Source: Quercus robur
Taxonomy: Eukaryota; Streptophyta; Magnoliopsida; Fagales; Fagaceae
Direction of reading: 5' to 3'
Assembly (NCBI RefSeq): GCF_932294415.1
Contig: NC_065538.1
Span: forward strand, 52,674,343-52,738,342
DNA length: 64,000 nucleotides
Below the pieces are notes generated by a model, which saw nothing but the letters and a program-made list of their open reading frames with translations, was not told where the DNA came from and ran no database searches. Both the position numbers and the translations under genes were made by a program. Positions 46,911 to 59,343 of the stretch are shown piece by piece (positions within the stretch are counted from its first letter, which is position 1; the number at the start of each line of letters is the position of its first letter).

Positions 46911-49900
46911 GGAGGACAAATTTTCCACACCACATGACTTCATTTCACTGGCGACCCGCACCACGTCAACATTATCATGGATTTTGGGAAAATCTCTTCT
47001 AAAACCCAAAAGAGCCCATATTTACACAAAAAGGCGTCAAAGCCCATGGTTCAAGCTCATAGCACATCATCTCATTTTTTAGCTCATGATCCAAGCTCAT
47101 GAGTCTCATCGGGGGAATTTTGGGAGTCGTGGTTTGGAGGGTCAAAAAGTATGTTCAGTAAAACTCTAGTGGTTCAAAATTGATAAAGGAAAGCATGTTA
47201 CTTGGCATGTCTTCCCCAATTCTCTAAATTTTGACAGGTCAGTGTGCAATAGGTAACATTTGATAAGCCTTTCATATCACATAACACTTAAGATGATAAA
47301 ACTCTCATGCTCTTTACATAAAAATTAATGTTCATCATATAATATAAGTAAAAAAAATGTAATTATAGTATTTCATGTAAATTATATTATTATCATCTAA
47401 ATCAATTCCAAACACATGGCTAAATATATATTAATATCTCATATCTAGCATTAAAATGCTCTCCTTACTTTCCAAGATTTGGTTAAAATACAAAAAGATC
47501 ATAATTACATCTCTAAAACTTCATCAAATATCAACCAACTAGTCTATTACTTACTAAAATTATATATGGACTAAGCATATAATTTTCCAAAGGGAAGAAA
47601 TTTAGCCAAAAATACCAACAACAGCTCCAACAGAAGCTGCAAACAGCTCCAGTAGAAGTAGAAACAGCTTTTGCAAAAATAGCTTCTGCAAAAGCTACAA
47701 CAGCTCCAACACCTCTAGCTGTGGTATTAGAAATAGAAGGATCTCATAAAGATTATCTTACCATTTTTAGCCAAACCATGAATTTAATGCCAAATATTTT
47801 CCCTCCAAGCAAAAGATCTCACTTCAGATGGCATCATTTGACAACTAACAGCTGTAATAGCTATGATAGCACCATTAAGTCTCTAATTTTGCTTCTTTTG
47901 GCTAAAAAATAAAATCCCACTAATGAAATCACTTACTTTGTCAAAGATTTTTCCTTATTTGCTAAATTTCCCTTCAACTAGTTCTAATCTAGTTACATGC
48001 TTGACTCTATATAAAGAGAACCAAGCCACACACCAGGGAGGATCCCCTCTCTCATCCCCAATATTCTGAAACTTCACTTTGCTGCATATATCTCTAAACT
48101 CTTCCATACTTCTCCATCTCCCTTACAAAAATATCTCTTCTTAGATGACACCATTACATCACACCTATTACACCACACCATTACACACTATCCATCTCTC
48201 CCACACTTTAATATTCTGAAACTTCATCATTTTGCTACCCAAAAACACATCTCCACCTCATTCTTTATTTCTCATACAAAATCTCCCTTCTTAAAAAGCA
48301 ACATAACCCATGACATAGCACAAAAAACCACTCCAGCAGCAGCTATAATCTCATCTATTTACTATATTTAACCTTCATATCATCTATCTCACACTTCCAT
48401 ATATTTTATAAACACATTCCTCACAAAATACCCATATATAGTCCTTATATATCTTTAAACTTCATGTCTCACATAGTATACATATACAAGATCCATGTCC
48501 AACAAAGTATCTACATATAATTCCTATACATATTACAAACACTATATCTCACAAAATATATATGCTTCTTACCATCTCCACACATCTTAAAACATATCAA
48601 ACACTTTTTCTTACCATCTCCACACATCTTAAAATATATCAAACACTCTTCCAAGAACACATTAAAAAAACCCTTTCTCATGGAAGACATATGAATATCA
48701 ATACTAATATCTTTCTCTTAAAAGGCACAAAGACTTCATATTAAAATCATTCTCATTGAGGACATACATTTCTAATACTGAAAGCTATTTTTATGAAAGA
48801 CACAAACTTATGAAATTAAAAACCCTTCTTATGAAAGACAAAATCACTCATACTTGACTAAAAACTAAAAGAGTATTACATGGAGAAAATCATTTAAGTG
48901 CATGATCAAGGGGACAAACTTAACCAACCGATACACACGGCTGGACATGCTCTCTCTCCCTCCAGCTGCACCCATTTTTCCCTTTCAAACATGAAGTCAC
49001 CATGAAAGGATTCACTTCATCATGCTATTGAAATGTTAAGTCCATTGATGTGATACGGCTGGAGCTACAAAATATGAAGTGATGTGATACAGCTGGAGCT
49101 ACAAAATATGAAGATATGTCATTATACTTTTGTCTTCAAATTTATATTATTAAGTATATTTTATTCATTATCATTATACCACTCGACTAATGTTATTATA
49201 CCGCTGGACTCATTTCATCATGTTACTGAAATGTTAAGTCCACTGCTGTTCTACAGCTGAAGCTACAAACTGTGAAGATAAGTCAATCTTTCTCCATCTT
49301 TGAAATTACATCATTAAATATATGTTAATTCATTATTATTTTACCGCTGGATACAAGTTATTTTAATATCATCTCACTATTTAATGAACATGATCTCACT
49401 TATACTTCATCAATGAACATACATATTAATAAATTGGTTTACCATCGTTGTACATATATTATTTGGACATGAACCACCATTGGACACATATTTTTTGGAA
49501 ATGAACTACCATTGCCGGACATACCTTATTATGTTGAACATGAACCATGAACCGCAACTAAACATGGACTATTAGACTCATCCCATTGTTGGACATTTGA
49601 CACCTAATTAATTATTTTCTAATATTGGACATCACTTAATATACATAATAATAATGTATCAACTCACCATTTAATCAAAGCTATCATGCTAAGCATATTA
49701 TTTATTTATTTCAACCATTATCATGATTCTAAGACTTTCGGTTTCATCTATTTTGTAGGCTTAAAAATACACCGGAAGCCATTGGTCTATGCGGCCCAAT
49801 GTCGAGTTCCGGGTTGAACTCCTTAAAACAAATTTGGACTTAGTAAAGTCACACTTCCAGTAGGAGACACGTAGCTACATGCAAAAACTATTCCTAGACA

Positions 49901-49960
49901 CTACCTAGGCTTGTTTTTAAAATTTTTGTCAACTCTTGAAAAAATCCTTTGTGATCGGGT
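46911..49960 (+). mobile_element. Possible LTR-derived stretch (family uncertain)
   Basis: The region opens TGTGGAGGACAAATTTTCCACA and has no supported gene. At 48007-48016 it has a strong TATA box (CTATATAAAG), followed by 'accaagccacacaccaggg', as in the U3/R part of an LTR. The 3 kb is short on coding frames and rich in 'cagctggagctac'-type repeats (49064-49115). I read it as LTR-like, but I found no second LTR, primer-binding site or target duplication. Limits are rough. Confidence 0.3.
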
Positions 49961-50620
49961 ATATTATTTGATAAAGTATACAAATTGTACTTATTTTTAT
50001 TACTCTATTTTAGGGAAGAGGAAGGCAAGGTAATTAGTTATTTCTTAATGTAATTTTTGTTATTGTGATGTAATGAATTTATTTAAAGTTTATATTTATC
50101 AAATAAGTTATAGAAAATTATTTATTATGAAAATGTTGAAAATAAACAATCAATTTTTAGAACATAGTATAAATTTTCATTCAAATTTAATGATAAGTTT
50201 TGATAAGAAAAATTGGACTAATTAAGTTTCAAATTGAATGGAAGTAGTTCTAAATGGATTATAAGTAATTTTAAAGTGAATGGACACTTTTCACAAAATT
50301 AGAGTATATGAAATCTAATTAGAATGACACACAAAAATTAGAGTGCAATTAAAATCTAATTTGAATCATTTATTCAAAGTTTTGATATCTATTTCATTCA
50401 TTCTGGAATGGCCATTACACATCAATTGGTACAACCAATCTATTTATTTCATCTCAAAAAAAAAAAAAAAAAAAAATTCAGGTTGTACCGATCATTTTGA
50501 CATAATTTCAGCTAGTTTGGACTGTATTGGCAAAATTTTGGATTGTACCTTTATGTATAGATTTTTATAAACATTTGTATTTTTATTTAATATTATAAAC
50601 ATTTTATGAAATTAAGTTGG
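49961..50620. other. Non-coding, nothing recognised
   Basis: AT-rich DNA with a 20-base A run (50458-50477). The 75-codon frame at 50343-50570 runs through that tract and is not supported. Confidence 0.4.
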
Positions 50621-50625
50621 TTAAC

Positions 50626-50775
50626 GTGAATTCCAGTTAACTCAATTGTTAAAAAATTTTATGTTTGAATAAGAGATCTGAGATTTAATTCTCGTCTATT
50701 AGTCTGATAATAAAGAGACAAAGAAGCAACCATCAGAAAGAGATGCCATAGGTTGAAAGTCTTAAAACAAAAATT
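50626..50775 (+). mobile_element. tRNA-derived SINE-like copy
   Basis: It has 'agttaactcaattg' (A-box-like) and 'gagatttaattctcg' (B-box-like) about 35 bp apart. The body has 'tctgataataaagag' and 'atgccataggttgaa'. This is the layout of a tRNA-headed plant SINE. The copy is old and ends in an A-rich stretch. Confidence 0.5.
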
Positions 50776-51084
50776 TGGTTAATGTGATGACTTTTTTTTT
50801 TTTTGGGTAATCAATGAGATGGCTTTAACTTCTTATAAAGTTATTCTTGTTATCTTTTATATCCACACGCACATAGATACAGTCATACAGGTAGATTAGT
50901 GAAGAAGTCTTACTACTTTTTTAAAAAAAGAAAAAAAGAAACACATGCGTCGGCATCGATCAGTCATGCATATCAAATTAGGTTGGTATCAAAATGCACA
51001 TGCATGCAACAGTCTTACTGCTAATATGACTGATATGGGTTAACTATGTTGCTGTTCATTTTGGTCAATAACTAATTATGTGAG

Positions 51085-51320
51085 TTAACTTGTTGACCAA
51101 GGTTTAGTCAAGAAGGAGGAAGAGCAACATCCAGTTAGGAGGATCTGTTTCCTTTGTTTTACACCTTCAAGAATGAAACTGAAAATGGACCCCTTAGCCC
51201 ATCGAGTCATGACTCGGCATGCATACTCATAGGTTGGGCTACACCTTGGGAAACTTACGGCTTGCCTACCAAGGGACCTCGAGTGCAATATGCTGCCTGC
51301 TGCCCTACCCACTAGCAAAC
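51085..51320. other. Higher-GC segment, unidentified
   Basis: A segment with higher GC than its flanks carries a 77-codon minus-strand frame (51085-51318) including RVMTRWAKGSIFSFILEG. I recognise no family. Gene fragment or repeat remain possible. Confidence 0.2.
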
Positions 51321-51379
51321 TATGTATGGGTAGTATAAGTAATGACCCTAGTTGATATATCTAAATCAATAACAATAAT

Positions 51380-51430
51380 AGTTTTTTTTTTTTTTTTTTT
51401 TTGGGGGGTGGGGGGGGGGGGGGGGGGGAG
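51380..51430. repeat. Poly(T)-poly(G) tract
   Basis: A T run (51381-51402) is followed by about 27 bases that are almost all G. The G run could form a quadruplex and is also a likely place for length error. Confidence 0.85.
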
Positions 51431-51490
51431 GTTGGGGAATAGGGATACATTTTTAAAATAAAGACTAAAAGTAAGAAGATAAGAAATGAA

Positions 51491-51655
51491 TTTTAGCTAG
51501 CTTAACAGATAAAAATTTTTGTCTTTTGAATAAGAGATTTAGAGTTTAAACTCTCATACACTAAAAAATCAATTAATGTTTTTAGCCTGATAATAAAGAA
51601 AAATTATCATGGAGTGAACACCATAAGTTAAATTTATATTTTAAAACAACAAAAA
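51491..51655 (+). mobile_element. SINE-like copy 2
   Basis: Same layout as 50626-50775: 'tagctagcttaacag', 'gagatttagagtttaaactct', 'gcctgataataaag' and 'acaccataagttaaat'. It is diverged and ends in an A-rich stretch. Confidence 0.5.
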
Positions 51656-51659
51656 GGAA

Positions 51660-52275
51660 GGAGTATATATGGCATATGTCTTTTATTATAATTGAAATAT
51701 TCTTTTTTTTAAAAACCTATTAAGAGATCTAGAGTTTAAACCCTTCTTACACCAAAATTTGATTGGAGCATTTGACTTGATGATAAAGATTAATCATCAT
51801 GAAGGACATCATAAGTTGAATTTCTATGTTATCTATCCAAAGAAAAAAAAGGAACGAGTACATGGCATATGCCTTTTATAATAATTAAAATACTATTTTC
51901 TTAATAAACCTTTTATTTTTTAATTTTTTCTGATTGTTAATTCATAATTAGGGTGGGAAGAATTTGATGATTAATCTTTATCATCAAGCCAAATGCTCCA
52001 ATCAAATTTTGGTGTGGGAGAGGTTTAAACTCTAGATTTCTTAATATATTTTTTAAGAAAAGAATATTTCAATTATTATAAAAGACACATGCCTTCCTTT
52101 TATTGTATTAAGATAGAAATTCAATATATAGTGTTCACTTCATGATAATTTATCTTTATTATCACATCAAAAATACCAATTAATTTTTTATGTAGGTAGA
52201 TTTGAACTCTACATTTATTTTTTAAAATAAAAAATTTTATCAATTAAACTCATTAAAATTCACTTCTTATTTTCT
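51660..52275. repeat. Inverted pair of SINE-like copies
   Basis: A plus-strand copy (51715-51840, with 'gagatctagagtttaaac' and 'ttgatgataaagattaatcatcat') faces a minus-strand copy (51960-52105) holding the same phrases inverted. Flanks such as 'ggcatatg(t/c)ctttta' are also inverted (51670 and 52085). Another minus-strand SINE-like copy follows at 52125-52265. The pair forms an inverted repeat with roughly 150-bp arms. Confidence 0.55.
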
Positions 52276-52590
52276 TGCTTAAAGTCTTTATTTTAAATAT
52301 GTATTAGTTATTTTGTATTTCCCTTGTTTCAAGAGAAAAGCATTAACAGACAACAGACAGCACACAGATATAAAAAAGGGTATAAGAAGAGGAAGGGGGA
52401 AGGTATGCTTTTAATTAAAGTGATGCCCATCAATCATGTCAGAAGTATGTGATTCTGTCCTCAGAGTGCAATTCTTCCAGATGGTTGTTTACCAAAAGCA
52501 TGTGGGCCTGATGGTTGTCTTTTTAGTACTTGGGGGGATCTGATTACGATTTGGGCCTGTGCTTATTTTATTGGATCCTGAGATGGACTT

Positions 52591-53028
52591 GTGCAGAGCT
52601 TTCTCCAGAGTCCAGACACAAGTGACAAGACCATAAATCTTTGTCCTCTCAGTTCTCATCATTCATCAATGTCATGGTTCCATGTTTTTTACTTTGTTTT
52701 CTTTTCTTTCGTCATAGCGACGTTTCAAAATTTAGTTGCAGCACGCAATGGCCAATATATTTTCATTGAAGATGAAAAAATAATTGGGCAAATAGTTTTT
52801 TTTTTTTTTTTTGTTCACTTTTTATAGTGAAAGATTGAGAGCCCAGTGTGGATGAGAATAGCCATAGGACCACTATTTTTCACAAAAGTATTTACAGTTG
52901 CTGATATGGCTAAGTGTGGTTTGATTCATAATAAAATTGGTGCCGTGGTAGACTTAGATACAAATGATGTTACTCAAATCACAACAAATCTTATTAAAGA
53001 AAAAGTTATAAAAGATTGTGTCTCTTAA
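52591..53028 (+). other. Two unidentified open frames
   Basis: The frame at 52591-52827 has a hydrophobic stretch (FHVFYFVFFSFVIATF) and ends in a T tract. The frame at 52846-53028 reads IGPLFFTKVFTVADMAKCGLI and then a Lys-rich end; it looks protein-like rather than random. I do not recognise either. No splice link between them is obvious. They could be fragments of a degraded gene. Confidence 0.25.
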
Positions 53029-53039
53029 CATTACTAAAG

Positions 53040-54270
53040 GATTCTTGCATTAGGTATTGATAAATTACTAATTGTTCCAAAAGATTAAACTGTAACTAAT
53101 TTAATTATTTAATGATAATTCTAACATGCATTATGTTTTTCTTCGAATTTGAAAATGATAGAAAATACGAACTCAAAAAACAAAAATAATAAAATAAAAT
53201 AAATTAACAGTGGTGGATGTTTTATGTAGCAAGAGCTTTGGCCCAGAACTTAAGGAGTTTGAGTTCTTCTCTCTTTTCTTTTTCATATTTAAAGTGTAAT
53301 ATTCAAATCTCCTATTTCCTAACTATGGAATTTATAAAAAAACTAGCGCCTCTATTTGCTCCATAAAGCCTTTCGGCTTGGCTGAATTAAGATCCAACGT
53401 AGCCCAATTGCCCAAATGCCCTATTCCATTCAACCAACTTGGTCACTGGCCCACTGCTAACCTTTGACTAAAAAAAGGAAAAAAAAAAAAAAGTTACATA
53501 ATCTATAACGAAAAATAAAGTCGAGAAAAAAAAAAAGCAAAAGAAGGAACCTACCCAATTTTATGCATAAAAGGAAGATGGCCAAAGAGAAAAACTCTCC
53601 CAATACACTAGAACCCAGAAATTATTAGTTCTTCTCGTTCTCTTCAAAACTACCCAAAATGGAAATTTCAAATTTGTGTGCTAATAATAATAATTTTTCA
53701 AGGCTTCCTCTCATCTTAAAACCAATTAACCAAGTAGCTGTTTGAGCAATCACATCACACAATGTGGGCTACTGTTTAATTACAGTGCTTAATTATATAA
53801 ACATGTGGACCACTTGCTCTAATTAAGGCCACCATGAGTGAATTTGCTTTGTTACTTATTCCTTCACATAGAACATCCAAGAGATTCCTTAACTTTTTCT
53901 CTCAAGGATTTTATTTGATTTGTACTATTAAGTTTTAAAAACTAAAAAAAAAATTGTGCACTAGGTAAGAGGTCCCCTTGCTTTGCCAATCTTTTACAAG
54001 CATAGATTACAAACCATAAATCATAAAGTAGGAAAAGGTGGGTAAGTGGTCACAAGATGGGCGGGCCTTTCTTTTGAAAAAAACAGCAGAAATCCAATAA
54101 GAAACCCACGTTCCCATTTATAACAGCTTAACTGTCCCTCCTCCCTCTCTAACTGAACTCCATTACCATCCATTTTCACTTCTTGTGGGAATCTCCAAAA
54201 ACCTTAACAAAATCAAAGAATTCTCATCCAGACACAAAGAATTTTTTTTTTTTTTTTTTTTTTTTAAGGA
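53040..54270. promoter_or_regulatory. Upstream region of the OVATE gene
   Basis: Non-coding. A TATA-like TTTATAA at 54117-54123 is followed by a CT-rich leader (54130-54180) and a 25-base T run (54243-54265) just before the start codon. Confidence 0.4.
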
Positions 54271-54274
54271 AACC

Positions 54275-55609
54275 ATGAAGTGGGGAAGAAAGAAACTTCC
54301 TTCTTCACCTTCCTCCTTGTCTCAGCCTTCTTTCTTGTCTAATGTCTTTCCCATTTCATGGCTTTCCAAGTTCAAACACATGGGCATCAACTCTAAACCG
54401 AAACCCGGAAAGGTAAGGCAAAAAGGTAAGCTGAATACTGCTTCCATGAGTTCATCACAGTGTGGTGGTGGTGGTGAGAATGGTGGTCGGTTTTATGGTG
54501 GGAATGATGATGATGATGCTTTTTGGAGACTGTCATTTAGAGAAGAGGCTGTTAATGGGAATCAGAATAGAGGGGTCTTGAAATCAGTTTGGTATGAATC
54601 TGATGATGAGGTTCATGTCCCATCTTCTAGGTGCAGGGGCTCTAGATCGAATTGTGGTGAAGTGAGGGAAAGAGAAGAGGCTAAGAAGCTCAATGGGATG
54701 CTTTCGGGTTTAAGGGAAGTGAGAGGATTGCACAAAGATGAGGAGATTTCCCCGGAAGTTGATGCTCGTTATGGAGACGGATCACCATGGAAAAGGATTG
54801 AGAAAGAATGGAAATTAAGTCAAATGAATCCGCAAGTTTTGGAAGAGAAGGTGTTGGAATTGGAAAGAGAATGGAAGTCTGCGAAATCTGTGGACAAAGA
54901 ATCATTGGAATGGGAATCTCCAAGGACAATTTGGACGCCTAAGAGGGATAAGCACAAACTGATAGCTTCTGGCTCAAAGAAACATTGTTCTTCCCCTTCC
55001 TTGAATTCTAAGAATTCTAGCCTAAGAGATACTGCAGAAGATGGTGTTTTTGCTACTAAGAACTTGGAGGAAACTGCAGGACTCTCGGCAGAACAGTTTT
55101 GTTCAGAGTGGCAGAAGTTGAAAGGAACGAAAATTGAAGAGCTGAAGTCAAAGAGTGAGAAAGAGAGGAAATCTCTTCATGTAAGCAAGGACCCACAGAG
55201 GAGAAGAACAACGAAGAATTCAAAAGCTAGAGTTTATTCTCCAAGAACGGCTTCCAAGGTTGAAATCTGCAGAATAAAAGCGCTGGAAGACATGAGGAAA
55301 TCAAAACTGAAGATGAAAAAGAAGGAAAAGAAGAAAATTGTAGAGGAAACAACATGCTTGGAGAGCTTCGCTGTTGCAAAATGCTCATTTGATCCACAGC
55401 AGGACTTCAGAGATTCAATGCTTGAGATGATCACCGAGAAAAGGATCAGCCGGCCAGAAGAGCTTGAAGAACTCTTGGCTTGTTATCTAACCTTGAATTC
55501 TGACGAATACCATGACCTCATCATCAAGGTATTCCGGCAGGTGTGGTTCGACTTGAACAAGGCCTGTTTTAGTAGTGAGTTACATAGTGAAGATTGTTGC
55601 TATAATTAA
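54275..55609 (+). CDS. OVATE family protein, OFP5-like transcriptional repressor
   Basis: This is a single exon of 444 residues. The C-terminus (378 to about 430) is a full OVATE domain: [20 protein letters not shown], then [16 protein letters not shown] and a final VFRQVWFDL. The N-terminus, MKWGRKK followed by Ser-rich sequence and [11 protein letters not shown], matches Arabidopsis OFP5. So do the [15 protein letters not shown] and [13 protein letters not shown] stretches before the domain. OVATE proteins bind KNOX/BELL homeodomain factors and repress transcription; OFP5 is linked to embryo-sac development. The middle is charged and probably disordered. An ATG at 54185 is in frame, but the extension is translation of a T tract (poly-Phe), and ACCATGA at 54275 fits the family start. 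Length is somewhat greater than OFP5. No damage is seen. Confidence 0.92.
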   Translation: MKWGRKKLPSSPSSLSQPSFLSNVFPISWLSKFKHMGINSKPKPGKVRQKGKLNTASMSSSQCGGGGENGGRFYGGNDDDDAFWRLSFREEAVNGNQNRGVLKSVWYESDDEVHVPSSRCRGSRSNCGEVREREEAKKLNGMLSGLREVRGLHKDEEISPEVDARYGDGSPWKRIEKEWKLSQMNPQVLEEKVLELEREWKSAKSVDKESLEWESPRTIWTPKRDKHKLIASGSKKHCSSPSLNSKNSSLRDTAEDGVFATKNLEETAGLSAEQFCSEWQKLKGTKIEELKSKSEKERKSLHVSKDPQRRRTTKNSKARVYSPRTASKVEICRIKALEDMRKSKLKMKKKEKKKIVEETTCLESFAVAKCSFDPQQDFRDSMLEMITEKRISRPEELEELLACYLTLNSDEYHDLIIKVFRQVWFDLNKACFSSELHSEDCCYN

Positions 55610-56520
55610 CTATTGCTTAGCTAATGATAGAAAAACACTTATCATTTTGTAAATAGTTAACACTGTTAATGTTTTAACATTATGTTTCTAATTTGCACAA
55701 GGTTGCAGATCTTACTTCATATCAATTGCATACATTTATTAAAAGAATAGGTAGCATCAGAAATTGTGGGTGGAAGCAACTCCAAGCAATAATTTCTATA
55801 TTGCACTTTTGTTTGCATGCATACACATGTGATATGTGGATGAAATTTGAAAGGTGAGGTTTTGTGTTTTAGTTGAAGTTATATGCTTGTTAATAAATGT
55901 TCACTGTTGTCATTCTGGTAGACAACTGGATGAAATGTGGTGGAAATTTCTTAGGTGAGAAGGGCCTAAACTTAGTATAGGATGGAACTAACGATTTATT
56001 GTAACCAACAAGACACTCCTCTCCATTCCATTTGTACTATTGACGGACTGGTGCCATTTCCCATAGTAAGTCCATGGATTTTGCTGTTACTCACTTTCAT
56101 ACATCCAGCTTTAACTTCCATTAGCATTTAGCAGGACTGATTCAAGTAATTTTATCTAACCTTAACCACAAAATTTTCAGATTCCTTCTGCTTGTAATTT
56201 TAGTTCTAAGCTGTTGTGTCTGCTACAACAGTCCATTTTTCTATCAGCTAGGCAGTAATGCAACAGAAACTGGTACCCAATCTAAAATTCTTAATATCTT
56301 AGCTTTGCTATGAAGAGTTAAAAGCTGTAATTTATCGTATCTATTACTTATGTCTACTTTTTCTCAAGATGTCATTTCTTCACCAATTAAGCACTCATGA
56401 ACCTTGACAACCACTTGAATTGTGCTACATTCAGGCTTCTCTTTTACTCTTAAGTGCCTTCATTTTCTCCTCACATTCATAACATCATTCTGTCTTACCA
56501 TGGTTTTCACAAGTAGCTGA
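55610..56520. other. 3' flank of the OVATE gene, nothing else recognised
   Basis: No supported coding region; probably 3' untranslated region followed by intergenic DNA. Confidence 0.4.
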
Positions 56521-56524
56521 AATA

Positions 56525-57060
56525 GACTACCAAATCACAGTAGCTTCCCTTTGCAGCATTGCTCTCACAAGCTCCTTGGCCTTCAATAGTCCAATGCAAC
56601 AAGTGTCCACCATACAGCCATGGTCTCCATGGTTTGTTGATTGAACTTCATAAACATGAGCCATGAGATGTAATATTTCATGACATTGGCAAGCTTACAC
56701 GTTTGAAGGAAATTAACCATCGTTTATGATCCTATCTTTTAGCAATAAAAGCATGAAGCCACTCACCCCTGCTCAAAGCTCCAATGTCAGCACATGCAGT
56801 GATGCAGATAAGAAATCCATTGGGCATGCAATGTCTGGCTCGCCTTTGCATTTTTCATAATTATGGGCAAGCACCAATACCTCCTCAAAACAAGTTATAT
56901 GTGCATACCAATGATCATGGTGTTCTGAGAAGATCAATGTTTGATGACCTCTTAAAAAATACATCTCTCTCTCTCTCTCTCTGAGTAATCCAACCCCACA
57001 TACCCCAATACAATAAAGTTCCTCCACTTTCGTTACATCATTTTGAATAGACAATCAACT
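56525..57060 (-). pseudogene. PPR (PLS/E class) pseudogene fragment
   Basis: On the minus strand the frame at about 56625-56535 reads HGDHGCMVDTCCIGLLKAKE and then LVRAMLQREATVIW before a stop. This is the widely conserved HYGCMVDLLGRAGxLxEA...VIW stretch of plant PLS-class PPR proteins. Upstream pieces (ADIGALSRGEWLHAFI near 56780-56730) fit the same family (DIGALxxGxxLH). These lie in different frames with stops, so the gene is dead. The 93-codon frame at 56773-57054 covers part of this decayed region. The pieces are in family order, unlike the PPR remnant at 36641-37520. Confidence 0.6.
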
Positions 57061-58260
57061 TAGTAATTCCATTGACCCTCTTTCCACTTGCACGCTTAGA
57101 ATTGACATCCTTATTCAGTATTCTATCAAGCAAAATCTGCTCACTTTTTAGTGTACCCAAAACTTGCATACACATGAATTAAAGGTTTTTACCCATTTTG
57201 AACAATCAAAAACTTGTGGGGTGGGGGGGAGCCTTCATGGGTAAGGTATAAGTTTCTTCATCAGCGCCAATAGGAGGACATAGTATTTGGTGAAAGTTTG
57301 CGTTAGCTTTCGCTACTGTATTCCAATTATATTATCGGTTTGTCAATGTAAGCGAAAACAGACAACATCTGGCAATATGAGAATCAGAAATTTGGAATTG
57401 ATGGTGGTAAACATGGAAAATGTACTAATTTGGAGTAGAAATGATGGTATGGGCTTTCTTTTTCAATCATAGAATGGCATTTACCTGTATGTCATTAAGA
57501 AATAAGATTGCCTGCAGCTAACGCAAAATTGCTTGAACTAATTGAAGAACACTAGGTAGCACGCTAGCAATATTTATTCATGTTAACCTTAACAAAATCT
57601 TCAGGTGCTAAATATGCTTCCATCCTTCTGTGGTAATGAATGTGAATAATGTCTCAAATCTTATCAAGAACTTTGTAGCTGTAGCCTTTTCAGCAGGGCT
57701 TCTGCTACTCTACCAGAAATGGAGATGAACTGAAAAAAAAAATACTTTCACAAATTCAGATCTAAGCAACTCATCCTGTATCCAAATCCCACTAACACGA
57801 AATTACAAGTAACATCATAATATTGCCATAAATGCCTGTACGTCTACACTATTTTCTTAATGCTCTTAAGATAGAGCAGGCAAGGGAAGAAAAAAAAAAG
57901 CCCTTACAAGCACTCAAAACTTAAGAACTCCTACTGCACTCAAACTTATCTACAACTGGAGCCTTGAATCTTAACTGGTTCCCAAGTCTCAGCACATGAA
58001 TAGGTTCCTGATTTTTGAAGCTGCAGCCCACAAAGCCTTATCATAATCTCCAAACTCAACCAATTACGTTCCTCCAAGATATCTCACACTCACAGGAAGT
58101 GTATTTCTTAAAATTTCAGAAGATGATCAAGAATCTGTCCATTCAATCCATCCTGCACAACAGCAAAGAAGACCTCAGTTTTTTGAGGATTTGCATTTTG
58201 CACACAGGCCATGGAGACGTGCACTGTTGAAGTGTGTGCCCAGGAACTTAAAAGGAGAAA
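57061..58260. other. Intergenic, nothing recognised
   Basis: No supported gene. A CT microsatellite lies just upstream at 56965-56982. Confidence 0.4.
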
Positions 58261-58285
58261 AAGTTACAGATGAGAGGAAGAGAGC

Positions 58286-58531
58286 TTAGCCGAACCGATA
58301 TAATAGAACAGAAGAGACATCTGAAGCTCCTTGCTCTAGAGACGAATGTGCAGAAACTAGAGGAGAGCATTGAGTTTGTGGTGCCCATAAGCCATTTGAA
58401 GCAGCAAGCATTTGAGGTTTTGATTTTGCTTCAGCCATACTCTTTCTCGTTGAAATATAGGGGCAATAAGTTTGGTAAGTTCGATTTTCTTTGAATGAGA
58501 TTGCTGACAGGGGGGGGCTAGAATTTGACAA
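58286..58531 (-). other. Small open frame, unidentified
   Basis: The minus-strand frame of 81 codons has an internal ATG (58437) with good context that starts MAEAKSKPQMLAASNGLWAP. The 50-residue product has balanced, gene-like composition, but I recognise no family. It may be a small peptide gene, part of a larger transcript, or chance. Confidence 0.25.
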
Positions 58532-58965
58532 TGCATGTATATTATATGAGACGTAAAGAGTTCAAATCCATCCACACTATGGTAGCTATCCAATCATCGA
58601 GAGAAAAAAAAAATGTTAATGTAAGAAAACCCAAAAATGAGATAGCATATTTGTTATATTGTTTATATATTAACAATGTTTTACACATGAAATTATGTTT
58701 TCCCAAGTGTTGAAATTTCAAAATTCAATTTAGCATTGTGCCTTATGTGCTCAAAGAAGAATGCAAAGTCATTGCAAAAATTTCATGATAAACGATTATT
58801 TCTAGTGAAAGACAATGGTATTGCTATGCAACACCATGGATTTAAAAAATATATATATGAAAAAAAATTTAAAAGGGTCGACCCTTTTAATTATATTTGT
58901 GACGTCACAAATATAATTAAAAATTGTGTTTCAAAAATCATTCACATGGTAAATTTTTGGGTAAA

Positions 58966-59300
58966 AAACTATTTTGGTCCTTAAACTTTATAGAAAGTTT
59001 TTTTTTTTTTTTTTTTTCTTCTCTAAATTTTAAAAAGTTCATTTTTCATCCCTAAACTATTGAAAAGTTCATTTTTTGTCCTTCAACTATTGAAAATGTT
59101 TTATTTATGTTCTTAAACTTTACTAAAAATTGCTTTTCATTCCTAAATTATTGAAAAAAAAAAAAATTTCTTCCCTGTTTTTGTTTCTAAACTATCGAAA
59201 AAACTCTTTACAAAGTTTAAGGTTGAAAAAAAGAACTTTTTAAAGTTTAGGAATGAAAAATAAAATTTTAGTAAAATTTTACCTTAAAATTTTTTAGCAT
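58966..59300. mobile_element. Foldback MITE built of 'cctaaactatt' repeats
   Basis: The left end ('ggtaaaaaactattttggtcc' with variation) is mirrored by the right end ('aaaattttaccttaaaattttt'). Internal 'catccctaaactattgaaaa' units recur and appear inverted on the right ('tttaggaatgaaaaat'). It is the same family as the insertion at 41607-41880. It is non-coding. Confidence 0.6.
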
Positions 59301-59343
59301 TCGTCAATCTACATTTAATGGTATGTTTTTAAGAACCCAAAAA

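Noticed and set aside
54185-54274. In-frame upstream ATG extending the OVATE protein by 30 residues
   Set aside because: The extension is mainly poly-Phe from a T tract, and the family starts at MKWGRKK (54275) with better context.
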